A stretch of 64,000 nt of DNA, from positions 225,021 through 289,020 of the forward strand of contig CAVVRY010000012.1 of NCBI GenBank assembly GCA_963750735.1, given 5' to 3'. A model generated the notes under the pieces. The model saw only the letters and a program-made list of their open reading frames with translations, made no database searches and was not told the DNA's origin. Positions 27,677 through 35,540 of this stretch are shown here, in pieces. The DNA is from JANTGF01 sp963750735. Its GTDB lineage: Bacteria > Bacteroidota > Bacteroidia > Bacteroidales > VadinHA17. Numbering within the stretch: the first letter of the stretch is position 1; each line of letters opens with the position of its first letter. The position numbers and the translations under genes were made by a program.

Positions 27677-27690
27677 AAGTTGATAAACAC

Positions 27691-28194
27691 TTAGAAACTA
27701 ATTTTATGTTTCTTACAATACCATTTTGGATCACATTCGGTGATAATACAACCACCTAGATAGATTCTGCCCCTTTCTGCCCTTCTCATCATACGTAGAC
27801 TTGGCAGACCGTATTTAATTGGAATAATATTACTTCGGTGGCCATAGGGGCAAACCTTATCACTTTCAGATTTACCAATTGGGCAAGGATAATAAATAAT
27901 CCTTTCAAGTAACTCATTTGGTTCAAGAACTATTCCAACTGCAGTATGGTCATTATATCCAATATAGGATAGTTTTAGATCATAAACACCTGGCTCCAGA
28001 TTTGTAATTTTGAATTTGCCGACATCGTCAGATACAGCCTCAGAGACTATTTTTGATCCTTGCACAAGTCTTATAACTACTCCAATGGATTTGGTTTTAT
28101 CAATTCCGTTAATTATGATCCCATCCAATTCAGCCAGTTGACCGTAAATTAGACCAGGGATAATGATCAAAAGTATGGTTATTGTCTTTTTCAA
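27691..28194 (-). CDS. secreted carboxypeptidase-regulatory-like domain with C-terminal zinc-ribbon-like tail
   Basis: A TTG start at 28194 is preferred: it gives KKTITILLIIIPGLIYGQ, a clean signal peptide, whereas the ATG at 28233 lies within attC site F. A CarboxypepD_reg-like beta sandwich follows (DDVGKFKITNLEPGVYDLKLSYIGY in part: GKFKITNLEPGVYDLKLSY). The last 65 residues have CP..K.CPYGH, YGLPSLRMMRRAERGRIYLGG and C..ECDPKWYCKKH, resembling a small zinc ribbon normally seen in free-standing cytosolic proteins. The function is unknown. Confidence 0.65.
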   Translation of the reverse strand: MKKTITILLIIIPGLIYGQLAELDGIIINGIDKTKSIGVVIRLVQGSKIVSEAVSDDVGKFKITNLEPGVYDLKLSYIGYNDHTAVGIVLEPNELLERIIYYPCPIGKSESDKVCPYGHRSNIIPIKYGLPSLRMMRRAERGRIYLGGCIITECDPKWYCKKHKISF

Positions 28195-28204
28195 TTCAAT
28201 TTGT

Positions 28205-28310
28205 GCTAACGGTTTGTATAAAAGCAGTTGCAACCTTTCCCAGTTTTACTGTCCAAAATTCCTAAATTACCAGTCCCTCTGTGTTGCAATTGATTTTATA
28301 TTTTGTTAGC
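28205..28310 (-). repeat. attC-like recombination site F
   Basis: The outer cores GCTAAC and GTTAGC are exact inverse copies. Inside them GTTTGTATAAAAGCAGTTGCAAC faces GTTGCAATTGATTTTATATTTT with a few mismatches, giving a clear cruciform. It overlaps the stop codon of the RDD gene. Confidence 0.78.
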
Positions 28311-28736
28311 TCCAGTTTTATTATTTTTAATCAACATTGTTGAACTTCCACTGTCATGCCAACCTTCACGAGTTATTGAGAAATAAGTAAACCAGTCTAT
28401 TGGAATTAATCTTATTGCACTTCTAATTAGAATCTGCTTTGTTTTAGGTTTCTCTCCATACCAGTCTACCACTTTTGTTTTTGTTATTATTTTCCCCAAA
28501 GTCCTACCAAATATTGCTTCCAGCGTGAAATAGTAAATAAAAATGGTAAAGTACATCAGAAAACCAAAGCTGTTACTGATGAACTCATCGCTCATGTATT
28601 CAATGATATTTGTACTTTTTGCAAGTAACATTAAATATCCAATTACCAGTAAAACCAAAACAAGCAAAATAGCAGAAAGGTCAATTGCAAAATTGATCAA
28701 TCGTAATATCCTTTTGACTGGTTTCGATTCTATCAT
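28296..28736 (-). CDS. RDD-family membrane protein
   Basis: 146 aa from the ATG at 28736; the longer frame to 28802 runs into attC site G. Two to three transmembrane helices (about residues 14-36 and 52-75) and the RDD-type text FGRTLGKIITKTKVVD, then RSAIRLIPIDW and WHDSGSSTMLI. RDD proteins are small inner-membrane proteins, some with ion-transport roles. It is a single-gene cassette with attC site F overlapping its 3' end. Confidence 0.8.
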   Translation of the reverse strand: MIESKPVKRILRLINFAIDLSAILLVLVLLVIGYLMLLAKSTNIIEYMSDEFISNSFGFLMYFTIFIYYFTLEAIFGRTLGKIITKTKVVDWYGEKPKTKQILIRSAIRLIPIDWFTYFSITREGWHDSGSSTMLIKNNKTGANKI

Positions 28737-28746
28737 ATTAATTGGA

Positions 28747-28882
28747 GCTAACGGTCCGCTGTTAAATTTATGTGCGGGTTTCCGCCACGTTTCATTGTCC
28801 ACCGTTGAACAACTTTACTAAGATAAAACTTAGTCAGCAAACCACAAAACCCCGCATTGAATTTGAACAGCTGTTAACGGGC
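28747..28882 (-). repeat. attC-like recombination site G
   Basis: The cores are GCTAAC (28747) and GTTAACGGGC (28873). The arms GGTCCGCTGTTAAATTTATG and AATTTGAACAGCT pair imperfectly, and GCGGGTTT faces AACCCCGC. It ends four bases before the stop of the next cassette gene. Confidence 0.72.
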
Positions 28883-28885
28883 GTT

Positions 28886-29593
28886 TTAATAATAATCATA
28901 TTTATAAATGTAATTTCCATAACAAATATCAAAACCTGGATCAATTCCAAAATAATAGGTTCTCTTTTCTATTAGCTTATTTCCTTCATAAAAGTTTTCT
29001 TCTAGGACATTATCATCTTCGATAACCTTATCTAGTCTTCCCTTACTGTCATACTTAAAAAGCTTTATAAAAATGATTCCACCTTGAGAAGTCTCCTTTT
29101 TCTCTTCCACTTTCAATGACCCAGAATATTTGTATTTCGTAATATGATGTAATTCTCCATTTGCAGTATAATCATTTTTAGTAGTAAGTTTTCCATTTTC
29201 ATAGTCAAACGTACTCCAACCGCCCCAAGACTTAATTTCTTTAACTAATAAATCATTTTCAAATTCAAAAAGTGTCTCGGACTCACTAGTATCTGATACA
29301 TGCCCATCGGTGTCATATAGAAATGTTCGGTATAGCTTTTTGGTTAATTGATTAGTTTCATTATACTCATAACTTGTCGTACTTATAACAATGTTGTATT
29401 GCTTTCTTGTTTCCTTTATCAAGTTATCAAAACTATATTCGTAATCAGTTTGACGTAAAGTATCATTAAGTGACTTTTGACAAAATTCAGTCTTTGAAAC
29501 TGGATTTTCTAGTTCTTCAATAAAGAAATCAGTGTCTTCAGTACAAAAATGGAAAACACCAATTAATACTGCAAATTGAACAATCCTTTTCAT
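28886..29593 (-). CDS. putative lipoprotein with YD/RHS-like strands
   Basis: 235 aa. The N-terminus (IVQFAVLIGVFHFCTED) reads as a lipoprotein signal with cysteine. The rest alternates short beta units such as FDYENGKLTTKNDYTANGEL, YKYSGSLKVEEK and FKYDSKGRLDKVIED, similar to single YD repeats of secreted Bacteroidota proteins. No enzyme motif. A single-gene cassette with attC G at its 3' end and H upstream. Confidence 0.65.
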   Translation of the reverse strand: MKRIVQFAVLIGVFHFCTEDTDFFIEELENPVSKTEFCQKSLNDTLRQTDYEYSFDNLIKETRKQYNIVISTTSYEYNETNQLTKKLYRTFLYDTDGHVSDTSESETLFEFENDLLVKEIKSWGGWSTFDYENGKLTTKNDYTANGELHHITKYKYSGSLKVEEKKETSQGGIIFIKLFKYDSKGRLDKVIEDDNVLEENFYEGNKLIEKRTYYFGIDPGFDICYGNYIYKYDYY

Positions 29594-29615
29594 AGAAATT
29601 ATTATTAAAATTACC

Positions 29616-29857
29616 GTTAACGGTCAGCGGTATGATTCAGTAGGCGGCAACGGGCTTCAGCCCGCTATGGCACAGGTTTTTGCTATTGCGTTCTTATTAC
29701 CAATGACCGTTCATGTTATAAATTTAGTTTTTATTTTTAATAGTGGGAGGGCCCTCGGGCCAATAAACCACTTGCGGTTTTGCTCATTGTCTCCCAGCGG
29801 GGGGCAGTTTGCAAAAACTGTGACACAAGTACATTGTCACATGACCGCATGTTATGC
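29616..29857 (-). repeat. attC-like region H, possibly two overlapping sites
   Basis: The left core is GTTAACGG. Its arm AACGGTCAGCGGTA (29619..29632) pairs with TACCAATGACCGTT (29698..29711), and a second possible partner is ATGACCGCATGTTATGCG ending at 29857. The interval contains GGGCTTCAGCCC and GGGCCCTCGGGCC hairpins and no gene. It may be two sites fused after loss of a cassette gene. Confidence 0.55.
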
Positions 29858-29864
29858 GTAGATT

Positions 29865-30269
29865 TTATTTTATCTTTCTGAATACCAGATAATTTTCTTC
29901 AGTTTCAGGGCCTTCTGGGTAAAACTTACCTATCTTAAAAGATTCTTCGTCGTTTTCTAACTCAAAATACCAGTTTGTCATATATCCTGAGCTGGACAGG
30001 CCCCACAACACTGATATGCTATCTTTACTTAGTTCATAGGTATAAGGGCCTGATCCTGATCGAGGTAGTTCATATCCATTTCTGAGTTCAGTGCCTCTAT
30101 ACAGATAAAAAGATCTAGCATATGAATCAATGTCAAACACTATAGTGTCACTCTCTTCAATAGTCTCTACCCAAGTACCGTAATACTTGAAATATGGACT
30201 TTCTTCACAGCCACTAATTAATAAGATAATTGCGAAGACACTGGCAAATATTTTTATACCAATTTTCAT
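29865..30269 (-). CDS. small lipoprotein, unknown function
   Basis: The start at 30269 gives KIGIKIFASVFAIILLISGC, a good lipoprotein signal ending in the lipobox cysteine; upstream codons to 30299 lie in attC site I. The mature part is ~110 aa and beta-rich (YYGTWVETIEESDTIVFD, YTYELSKDSISVLWG), like lipocalin-type single-domain lipoproteins. No function is assigned. Confidence 0.65.
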   Translation of the reverse strand: MKIGIKIFASVFAIILLISGCEESPYFKYYGTWVETIEESDTIVFDIDSYARSFYLYRGTELRNGYELPRSGSGPYTYELSKDSISVLWGLSSSGYMTNWYFELENDEESFKIGKFYPEGPETEENYLVFRKIK

Positions 30270-30283
30270 TGTTATTAATTTAC

Positions 30284-30414
30284 GCATAACGTTTGGCAAT
30301 ATGGCATGAAGCGGATGGCGAGTGATTCCTTATCAGACTGAAATGAAGTTGATACGGGCTAAAGCCGTAACAATTAAGCATTTCACCGCTTTTTGCTATA
30401 TTGCGTGTTATGGC
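30284..30414 (-). repeat. attC-like recombination site I
   Basis: The cores are GCATAAC and GTTATGGC. The arm GCAATATGGCATGAAGCGG faces CCGCTTTTTGCTATATTGC with four mismatches. It lies between the lipoprotein gene and the beta-barrel gene 30434..31042, whose stop is 20 bases away. Confidence 0.75.
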
Positions 30415-30433
30415 AAGTTAATTGCTATTTTCA

Positions 30434-31042
30434 TTAAAGATAAAATCGCAATAATACTGCAGAATCAGTAGTAAAATAAGTTTGTTTAATATCCTTATCA
30501 TCATTGTATTGACTATCTTTTGCATTTAGGTTCATATACTTTAATCCAATTTCTCCCCCAATGCTAAAATGGTGTCCAAAAAAGAATTCTGCCCCAATTG
30601 CCGGTCCAATTGCCAATCTATTAGTTTTTTCTGTTTGCTTATCTCCACTATTCCAATGAATATATTCATAGGAAATATTTGCATACTCGAATCTTAATCC
30701 TCCATATATATTTGTTTTCCCACGCTGAAACATTGCAAATCCGCCAATACCAAAATGGATGCTTTTATCTTTTAATTCTCTATCTTTATCATTATGAAAG
30801 TTAAAACCTATTTCAGGTTCTAATCTAAAATTGTTAGTTGGGGTTATTGTAAAAATAATCTTATTTGCGGGGGCAGTCCTAATATCCATTGCAAAATCAT
30901 TAAATTTAAACTGTTCGACATACAATCCAAGTCCAAACGTTTTTAATTCTGATTCATTTTCAGAACTCTGTCCATAAATTTTAGAGTTTGAGAATAGTAT
31001 CGCTAAAATTACAATTGACAAGAAAAGAAGTTTTTGTTTCAT
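30434..31042 (-). CDS. outer-membrane beta-barrel protein
   Basis: 202 aa with a signal peptide (LLFLSIVILAILFSNSKIYGQ) and alternating strands: IIFTITPTNNFRLEPEIGF, FGIGGFAMFQRGKTNIYGG and EFFFGHHFSIGGEIGLKY, ending in VLLRFYL. This is the usual small 8-strand barrel. The role is unknown. A single-gene cassette bounded by attC sites I and J. Confidence 0.7.
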   Translation of the reverse strand: MKQKLLFLSIVILAILFSNSKIYGQSSENESELKTFGLGLYVEQFKFNDFAMDIRTAPANKIIFTITPTNNFRLEPEIGFNFHNDKDRELKDKSIHFGIGGFAMFQRGKTNIYGGLRFEYANISYEYIHWNSGDKQTEKTNRLAIGPAIGAEFFFGHHFSIGGEIGLKYMNLNAKDSQYNDDKDIKQTYFTTDSAVLLRFYL

Positions 31043-31103
31043 ATTAATTTGTTTTTAGCTATTAATTAAGGTTTTATTAACGTACATCCCACTTTATGAA
31101 TTT

Positions 31104-31234
31104 GCCATAACGGGTTGTATATGAAAAGTAGCGGATTTATAAGCACTAATCTGTCGGAAAGCAATATACTTAATTAAACGCTAAAACGATTCAGGCTTGC
31201 ACCTGAGTCGCTATTTTTTATATACGTTGTTGGC
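31104..31234 (-). repeat. attC-like recombination site J
   Basis: GCCATAACGGGTTGTATATG...AGTAGCGG at the left faces GTCGCTATTTTTTATATACG..GTTGGC at the right; outer cores GCCATAAC and GTTGGC. An imperfect palindrome of about 28 bases per arm. It lies 48 bases past the stop of the DUF1254-locus porin. Confidence 0.75.
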
Positions 31235-31281
31235 GTTTCGTTGTTTATTCTTGTCCAATGAGTTTATTCAAATAATACAGA

Positions 31282-32085
31282 TTATTTTCCTCCTTTGAAA
31301 ATACTCGTTGGCAACAAAAACTGTGCTTGTACCCGCCATTGCCACTCGGGACCAAAATCAGGCCTGATTACATTATAGTATAATTGTGTTTGCAGGTTTA
31401 ATGGAAGTTTTCCGCCAAGCATCATCACTTTACCACCTCCAGCACCCAAAGGAACAATCCATCGGTCATCAGAATCAGCAGTCCAATCAGCAGTGATAAT
31501 AGGAGCACTGTTCACATACCAACCACCACCTAATTGTCGAACAACAAATAAATTTATCAACATGTGATTAACATCATCTCTATCTGAGTCACCTGCGAAA
31601 GACCATGCATTGTTTATTAAGCCACCAATGGTCCAGTCACCAGGAGTAATCAAAGCAACAAATGAAGGCCCTGCACTCCATTTCTGAGAGCCTCGATCGC
31701 TGCCGCCAGTTGGTAGTTCAAGTACTGGCCCAAATCCTACCATTACTCCTTTACTTTCTGGAACATAAAATGCAGTAAAGACTATATCGGCCAAACCCGA
31801 AGAAAGTTTTCCACTTTCATTGCTAAAATCCGGTATTCGAACAATAGGAAATATTGTCCTAGTGATTAGTTTACCTCCTAAAAGTGGAATTACCGGTTGA
31901 ATATTTAAAATATTCATATTTCGGTTGTATTCACCGTAATTCATGTTCAAGTTATTCTGAAAGGGAAAACTCATTAAATTAGCCAATGGGTTTGCTGCCT
32001 CTGCCGATAATTCTTCTTGAGATTGTTGTGCGTTTGCTGAGAAAACGCAAAGTACGAATAGTGTAAGTAAAAATGACTTATTCAT
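31282..32085 (-). CDS. outer-membrane porin-like protein of the DUF1254 locus
   Basis: The start at 32085 gives the signal peptide NKSFLLTLFVLCVFSANA; the open frame to 32166 is the tail of the broken upstream gene. The mature protein starts with an alanine-rich helix, then NILNIQPVIPLLGGKLITR and strands such as GFGPVLELPTGG and WSAGPSFVALIT. It matches a family often labelled neuromedin-U-like or transporter in automated annotation. It probably forms a barrel for small hydrophobic substrates and is the last gene of the TetR/DUF1254 locus. Confidence 0.65.
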   Translation of the reverse strand: MNKSFLLTLFVLCVFSANAQQSQEELSAEAANPLANLMSFPFQNNLNMNYGEYNRNMNILNIQPVIPLLGGKLITRTIFPIVRIPDFSNESGKLSSGLADIVFTAFYVPESKGVMVGFGPVLELPTGGSDRGSQKWSAGPSFVALITPGDWTIGGLINNAWSFAGDSDRDDVNHMLINLFVVRQLGGGWYVNSAPIITADWTADSDDRWIVPLGAGGGKVMMLGGKLPLNLQTQLYYNVIRPDFGPEWQWRVQAQFLLPTSIFKGGK

Positions 32086-32090
32086 TTTTT

Positions 32091-33134
32091 TTATTTTTTT
32101 TCTACCGGTTTCACATCTGGGAAAACCCATGTCGCCTTCAAGTATTTCTTTACCAGGCAGATACAACCGAACGGTATAATTCCACCCCTCTGTAATATGT
32201 AAATAATTTGAACTTTTAGGATCACCGCCAAAATGACGGTAAAGGAACCATCCTCATTAGGGGTACCAGTAATGTTATTCACACTATAAGCCTTGTATTC
32301 ATTTTCTTGAAAATAACCATCCTTATTGTATACACTTATAGACCAAAATGCGTCTACAGGAACATCCTTAACGGTAATTTCATAAGCGCCAACTGGAAGG
32401 TTCGGTTCAATGGTAAGATAGAATGCCTCATACTCAGGTAAACCACCCCATCCGAATGCTGTTCCAAGCAAATGACGTACTTTATCAACTTCTTCCTTTT
32501 TTCCAAACATCCTCTTGGTTTCTGGCATACCTTTGCTTAATTCAATCAATGGCTTATAGGTAGCTTCATAACTTGCCTTATCGTAATTCGGGTGCGTATA
32601 AGGTTTGGCTGATTTAGCTGTTAAAGTAATTCCATCCTGAATAGCCCACACTTTTTTAACATCTATTGGATCTAAGTCATCAACCAAGGATGCGTATAGT
32701 TAACACTCACATAAGGAGTACCAAATTCTTTCATGGTCAGTTTATAAGTGCCTGGCTTATGATATACCTTATTATTAAAGTGGTCTTCATTTATAATCAT
32801 AGCAGATACATAGCGACCATTGGTTTCCGGAATTGTAAGAGTTGCTCCCTCACTAATATCCACAATGGCAGCACTGTAGTACGTATCTCGATTCATTCGA
32901 ATAACATTTTGTTTATCTAAAGGGGTGGGCTCACGCAAATGAATGAATTTATTGACTTCGCCACCCTCAACCAATGATGAGTACTCGATCGAATTGAAAG
33001 GCTGTTTCGGCACGTGCAAAATTGTCTACGTTTACAATAACAGGTTCATCCGTTTGTGCAGACAGGTTAAGTGTCAAGAACATGCCTGCAATAATAGATG
33101 CAAGCCGATTGATGGTGTTTTTTTTAACTAGCAT
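32091..33134 (-). pseudogene. DUF1254/DUF1214 gene broken by several frameshifts
   Basis: Reading all three minus-strand frames reconstructs one secreted protein. A signal peptide (RLASIIAGMFLTLNLSAQ, start at 33134) is followed by DEPVIVNVDNFARAETAFQFDR. A frame change near 32975 leads to YSSLVEGGEVNKFIHLREP, and one near 32690 to LVDDLDPIDVKKVW and FGWGGLPEYEAFYL. Another near 32235 leads to GGDPKSSNYLHITEGW, with a return near 32150 to WVFPDVKPVEKK. At least four shifts mean no functional product, unless the assembly is wrong here. It is a paralogue of the intact neighbour at 33151..34584. Confidence 0.75.
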
Positions 33135-33150
33135 AATGTTTCTCTTTTAC

Positions 33151-34584
33151 TTAATTATTTAATTCTGATTTTATCATTGGTGGATTTACCCACTCACCAT
33201 TTAAAGCTTCTTCTTTAGGTCCATAAAGTCTCATGGTACAGTAAAATGGACCATCAGGAGCAGGTAACCAATTAGATTTTAATGCATCCTCTGGAGCATC
33301 TTTCTGCATGTAAAATGTTAAAGAACCATCTTCGTTATAAACAAAGTCATCTAACATATTTGATGTCAATAAATATCGATCTAATTCATTATGAATAAAC
33401 AATTGTGTTATACCATCATACATACTGAACGACCAAAATGATTTTACAGGCGGTAATTCATCTTTTTTGAATGTTAATGTGTAATTATATTTTGAGGCAT
33501 CGTAAGGAATACCCGGCGCCTCCATTAAATAAGTGGGATAAGTTGCTTCTTGTGCAGAATTTCCATAAAGGCCGTTTAGAGCAGCCACCGCACGCATAAC
33601 ATAAAAATTATCAGAATTGTAATTCTCCTTAGCACTTTTGGTAAGAAAATCACGGGTTCCAAAAATTTTGGTACTTGTTAAAGGGTCTGCGGCTATTGAG
33701 GTAGTAAAATCAGTAATTTCTTTGAAGCCTTCTTTTACGCCTTCTTCAATGGCTTTTTGTATTTCCTCATCAAAACTGTTAATATCAAATCCTTTTTCGG
33801 TACCAATGCCCAGCTTTGCAAATTTATTTCTCAATTCAACTTCAGATGCAACTGGTTTTGTTAGGTTTAGCATAAAATTCAAATAGTTTAAGAGATGCAG
33901 CTGTAAACTCATCGCCATCATTCCATGCTGATGATAATTCTCTATTTTCTCTGATTTAACAGGCTCTTTACCCAAAAAACTATTTAATCCTTGAATTTGG
34001 TATTCATCTTGAATTGCTTTCACATTTGCAAGATCATTTGCATCTATTAATTGGGTGCGTACTACTACAAAAAACAAATCTGTTTCACTATAAATTATAT
34101 CTGTTATTCCTTCTGGCTTTTCGCCTTTCCATCCTTCTTTGGCTATTAAGAATTTTCCTGCCTTATTACCAGTTGATAATGTTCCTAAATAGCCAAAATT
34201 ATGGGTGTATAAATCGATAAGTTGAAAACTGTAATATCGATCTTTTTCCATTTCAGGAACTGACAATACGATGGGTTCATTTCTTATATCAAGCCAATAC
34301 ATACAATAAGGAGTATCGGAATTTGGTGTAACGATAGCTTTATCTTCTGGCGTAAAAACCCGAGCCTCACAACTTTTCTCATTAAATGCTGCCTTATACT
34401 CAGGTGATTTATCATTCAATGTATAATTGTACATTGTTTTGTAATTTACTACCAATGGGAAGCCATATACATAAGCTTCTTTGGCTATTTCTTTTGCTTC
34501 AACAGGGCTAATTTGTTCTTTTTTTGAAGAGCATGATTGAAGGAAGAGTAGGGTGAGGGTGAAAAACGTTACAATTACTTTCAT
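33151..34584 (-). CDS. DUF1254/DUF1214 lipoprotein
   Basis: 477 aa with a lipoprotein signal (FFTLTLLFLQSCSSKK). DUF1254 in the first half: AKEAYVYGFPLVVNYKTMYN, ARVFTPEDKAIVTPNSDTPY, YSFQLIDLYTHNFGY. DUF1214 in the second: VKSFWSFSMYDGITQLFI, and NWLPAPDGPFYCTMRLYGP. Such proteins are periplasmic or cell-surface and of unknown biochemical role, often induced by xenobiotics or fatty acids. Its promoter overlaps a strong palindrome that the adjacent TetR protein probably binds. Confidence 0.88.
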   Translation of the reverse strand: MKVIVTFFTLTLLFLQSCSSKKEQISPVEAKEIAKEAYVYGFPLVVNYKTMYNYTLNDKSPEYKAAFNEKSCEARVFTPEDKAIVTPNSDTPYCMYWLDIRNEPIVLSVPEMEKDRYYSFQLIDLYTHNFGYLGTLSTGNKAGKFLIAKEGWKGEKPEGITDIIYSETDLFFVVVRTQLIDANDLANVKAIQDEYQIQGLNSFLGKEPVKSEKIENYHQHGMMAMSLQLHLLNYLNFMLNLTKPVASEVELRNKFAKLGIGTEKGFDINSFDEEIQKAIEEGVKEGFKEITDFTTSIAADPLTSTKIFGTRDFLTKSAKENYNSDNFYVMRAVAALNGLYGNSAQEATYPTYLMEAPGIPYDASKYNYTLTFKKDELPPVKSFWSFSMYDGITQLFIHNELDRYLLTSNMLDDFVYNEDGSLTFYMQKDAPEDALKSNWLPAPDGPFYCTMRLYGPKEEALNGEWVNPPMIKSELNN

Positions 34585-34618
34585 GGATACATCTTTTTAT
34601 GTGTGAATATATTTTTTC

Positions 34619-34626
34619 CAAAGATA
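34619..34626 (-). promoter_or_regulatory. -7 box of the DUF1254 gene
   Basis: On the minus strand this reads TATCTTTG, matching TAnnTTTG, 34 bases upstream of the ATG at 34584. The -33 region would fall at about 34647..34650, inside the palindrome 34644..34667. Confidence 0.55.
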
Positions 34627-34643
34627 GGGGATGTCGAATCTAA

Positions 34644-34667
34644 TTACTATACAGACCTGTATAGTAA
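34644..34667. promoter_or_regulatory. TetR-type operator palindrome
   Basis: TTACTATACAG and CTGTATAGTAA are perfect 11-bp inverse halves around the spacer AC. It lies between the tetR stop and the DUF1254 start and covers the expected -33 box, so the bound regulator would block transcription. Confidence 0.7.
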
Positions 34668-34685
34668 AGAAAGGATATTAATCTT

Positions 34686-35330
34686 CTATATCACTGGTTT
34701 TTGAAGCTTTGCATAGAGTGGTGAGTCTATAAGTACAGATAGCGTTTCAAGAATTTCCTCAGCATGTTTTTGAAGCGTTTTAGGAGAGAGGTCTTCTGGG
34801 TTTAACCGTGAATACCATGCTTCCCCTAAGGTTAACCAGAGATGATAGATTTCTGTATTGGGTTTAGACAAACCTAAATGCTTTGAAAAGAGATTAAGAG
34901 CAAAACTATTTGCTGTTGCTTCATATGATTTAATCAATATTAAATTGAAATATGGGTTATTTCTATTGCGAAACAATTGAAGGCAAAATTTTAAGGGTTT
35001 TGGATAATGGCCTAATAGGTCATATAAATCGGGAAAAAGTTTGTTGCAATTATTCTTACCCGCAGAATTAAATGTTTCAATTATTTCATAGTGCTTAACT
35101 AATAGTTCCTCTATAAAGTAGTCTAAATCACCAAAATGATGGTAGAATGATGCACGAGACAATCCAATAATTTTACTTAGTTTATTGATACTTAAGTTTT
35201 CTGGACCATACAATGCAAAATGCTCGTATCCTTTTTCAAGCCATAATTGTCGGTTGTTGTCGGTTTCAGACATTGACGTTTTTTTGTTTTCCAAGTTCTT
35301 CATATTGATTCTCAGCATATTTTTTGCCAA
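34686..35330 (-). CDS. TetR/AcrR-family transcription regulator
   Basis: Up to 214 aa. The first residues may be over-called, since starts at 35303 or 35273 also fit. The DNA-binding domain is LWLEKGYEHFALYGPENLSINKLSKIIGLSRASFYHHFGDLDYFI (quoted in part: KIIGLSRASFYHHFGD as turn and recognition helix). The ligand domain has LGEAWYSRLNPEDL. It lies just upstream of the DUF1254 genes on the same strand and very likely represses them through the palindrome at 34644..34667. Confidence 0.88.
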   Translation of the reverse strand: MAKNMLRINMKNLENKKTSMSETDNNRQLWLEKGYEHFALYGPENLSINKLSKIIGLSRASFYHHFGDLDYFIEELLVKHYEIIETFNSAGKNNCNKLFPDLYDLLGHYPKPLKFCLQLFRNRNNPYFNLILIKSYEATANSFALNLFSKHLGLSKPNTEIYHLWLTLGEAWYSRLNPEDLSPKTLQKHAEEILETLSVLIDSPLYAKLQKPVI

Positions 35331-35365
35331 CTTAACTTACCTTGAAGTGTATTGTTTGCAATGAA

Positions 35366-35535
35366 CGCCAACGGTAAATTGTATGAGTAGTGGCAAATTG
35401 CGTGATACTTTCCTTTCAAACGGCGATGAAGTTTATTCCCTTCGGTCATGAGCTCCGCTACGCTCCGGTTGAGCGGGCTACAAACCTTTATATCTAATAC
35501 TTTCCCTGCCATTACTTATACAAAATGTTAGGCGC
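35366..35535 (-). repeat. attC-like recombination site K
   Basis: The cores are CGCCAAC and GTTAGGCGC. The arm GGTAAATTGTATGAGTAGTGGCA faces TGCCATTACTTATACAAAATG. The centre has AGCGGGCTACAAACC, shared with sites B and D, plus a hairpin GAGCTCCGCTACGCTCCGGT. It ends six bases before the ATPase stop. Confidence 0.75.
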
Positions 35536-35540
35536 TGGCA

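Noticed and set aside
35312..35512. 66-codon minus-strand frame
   Set aside because: It lies almost wholly inside attC-like site K and overlaps the tetR start.
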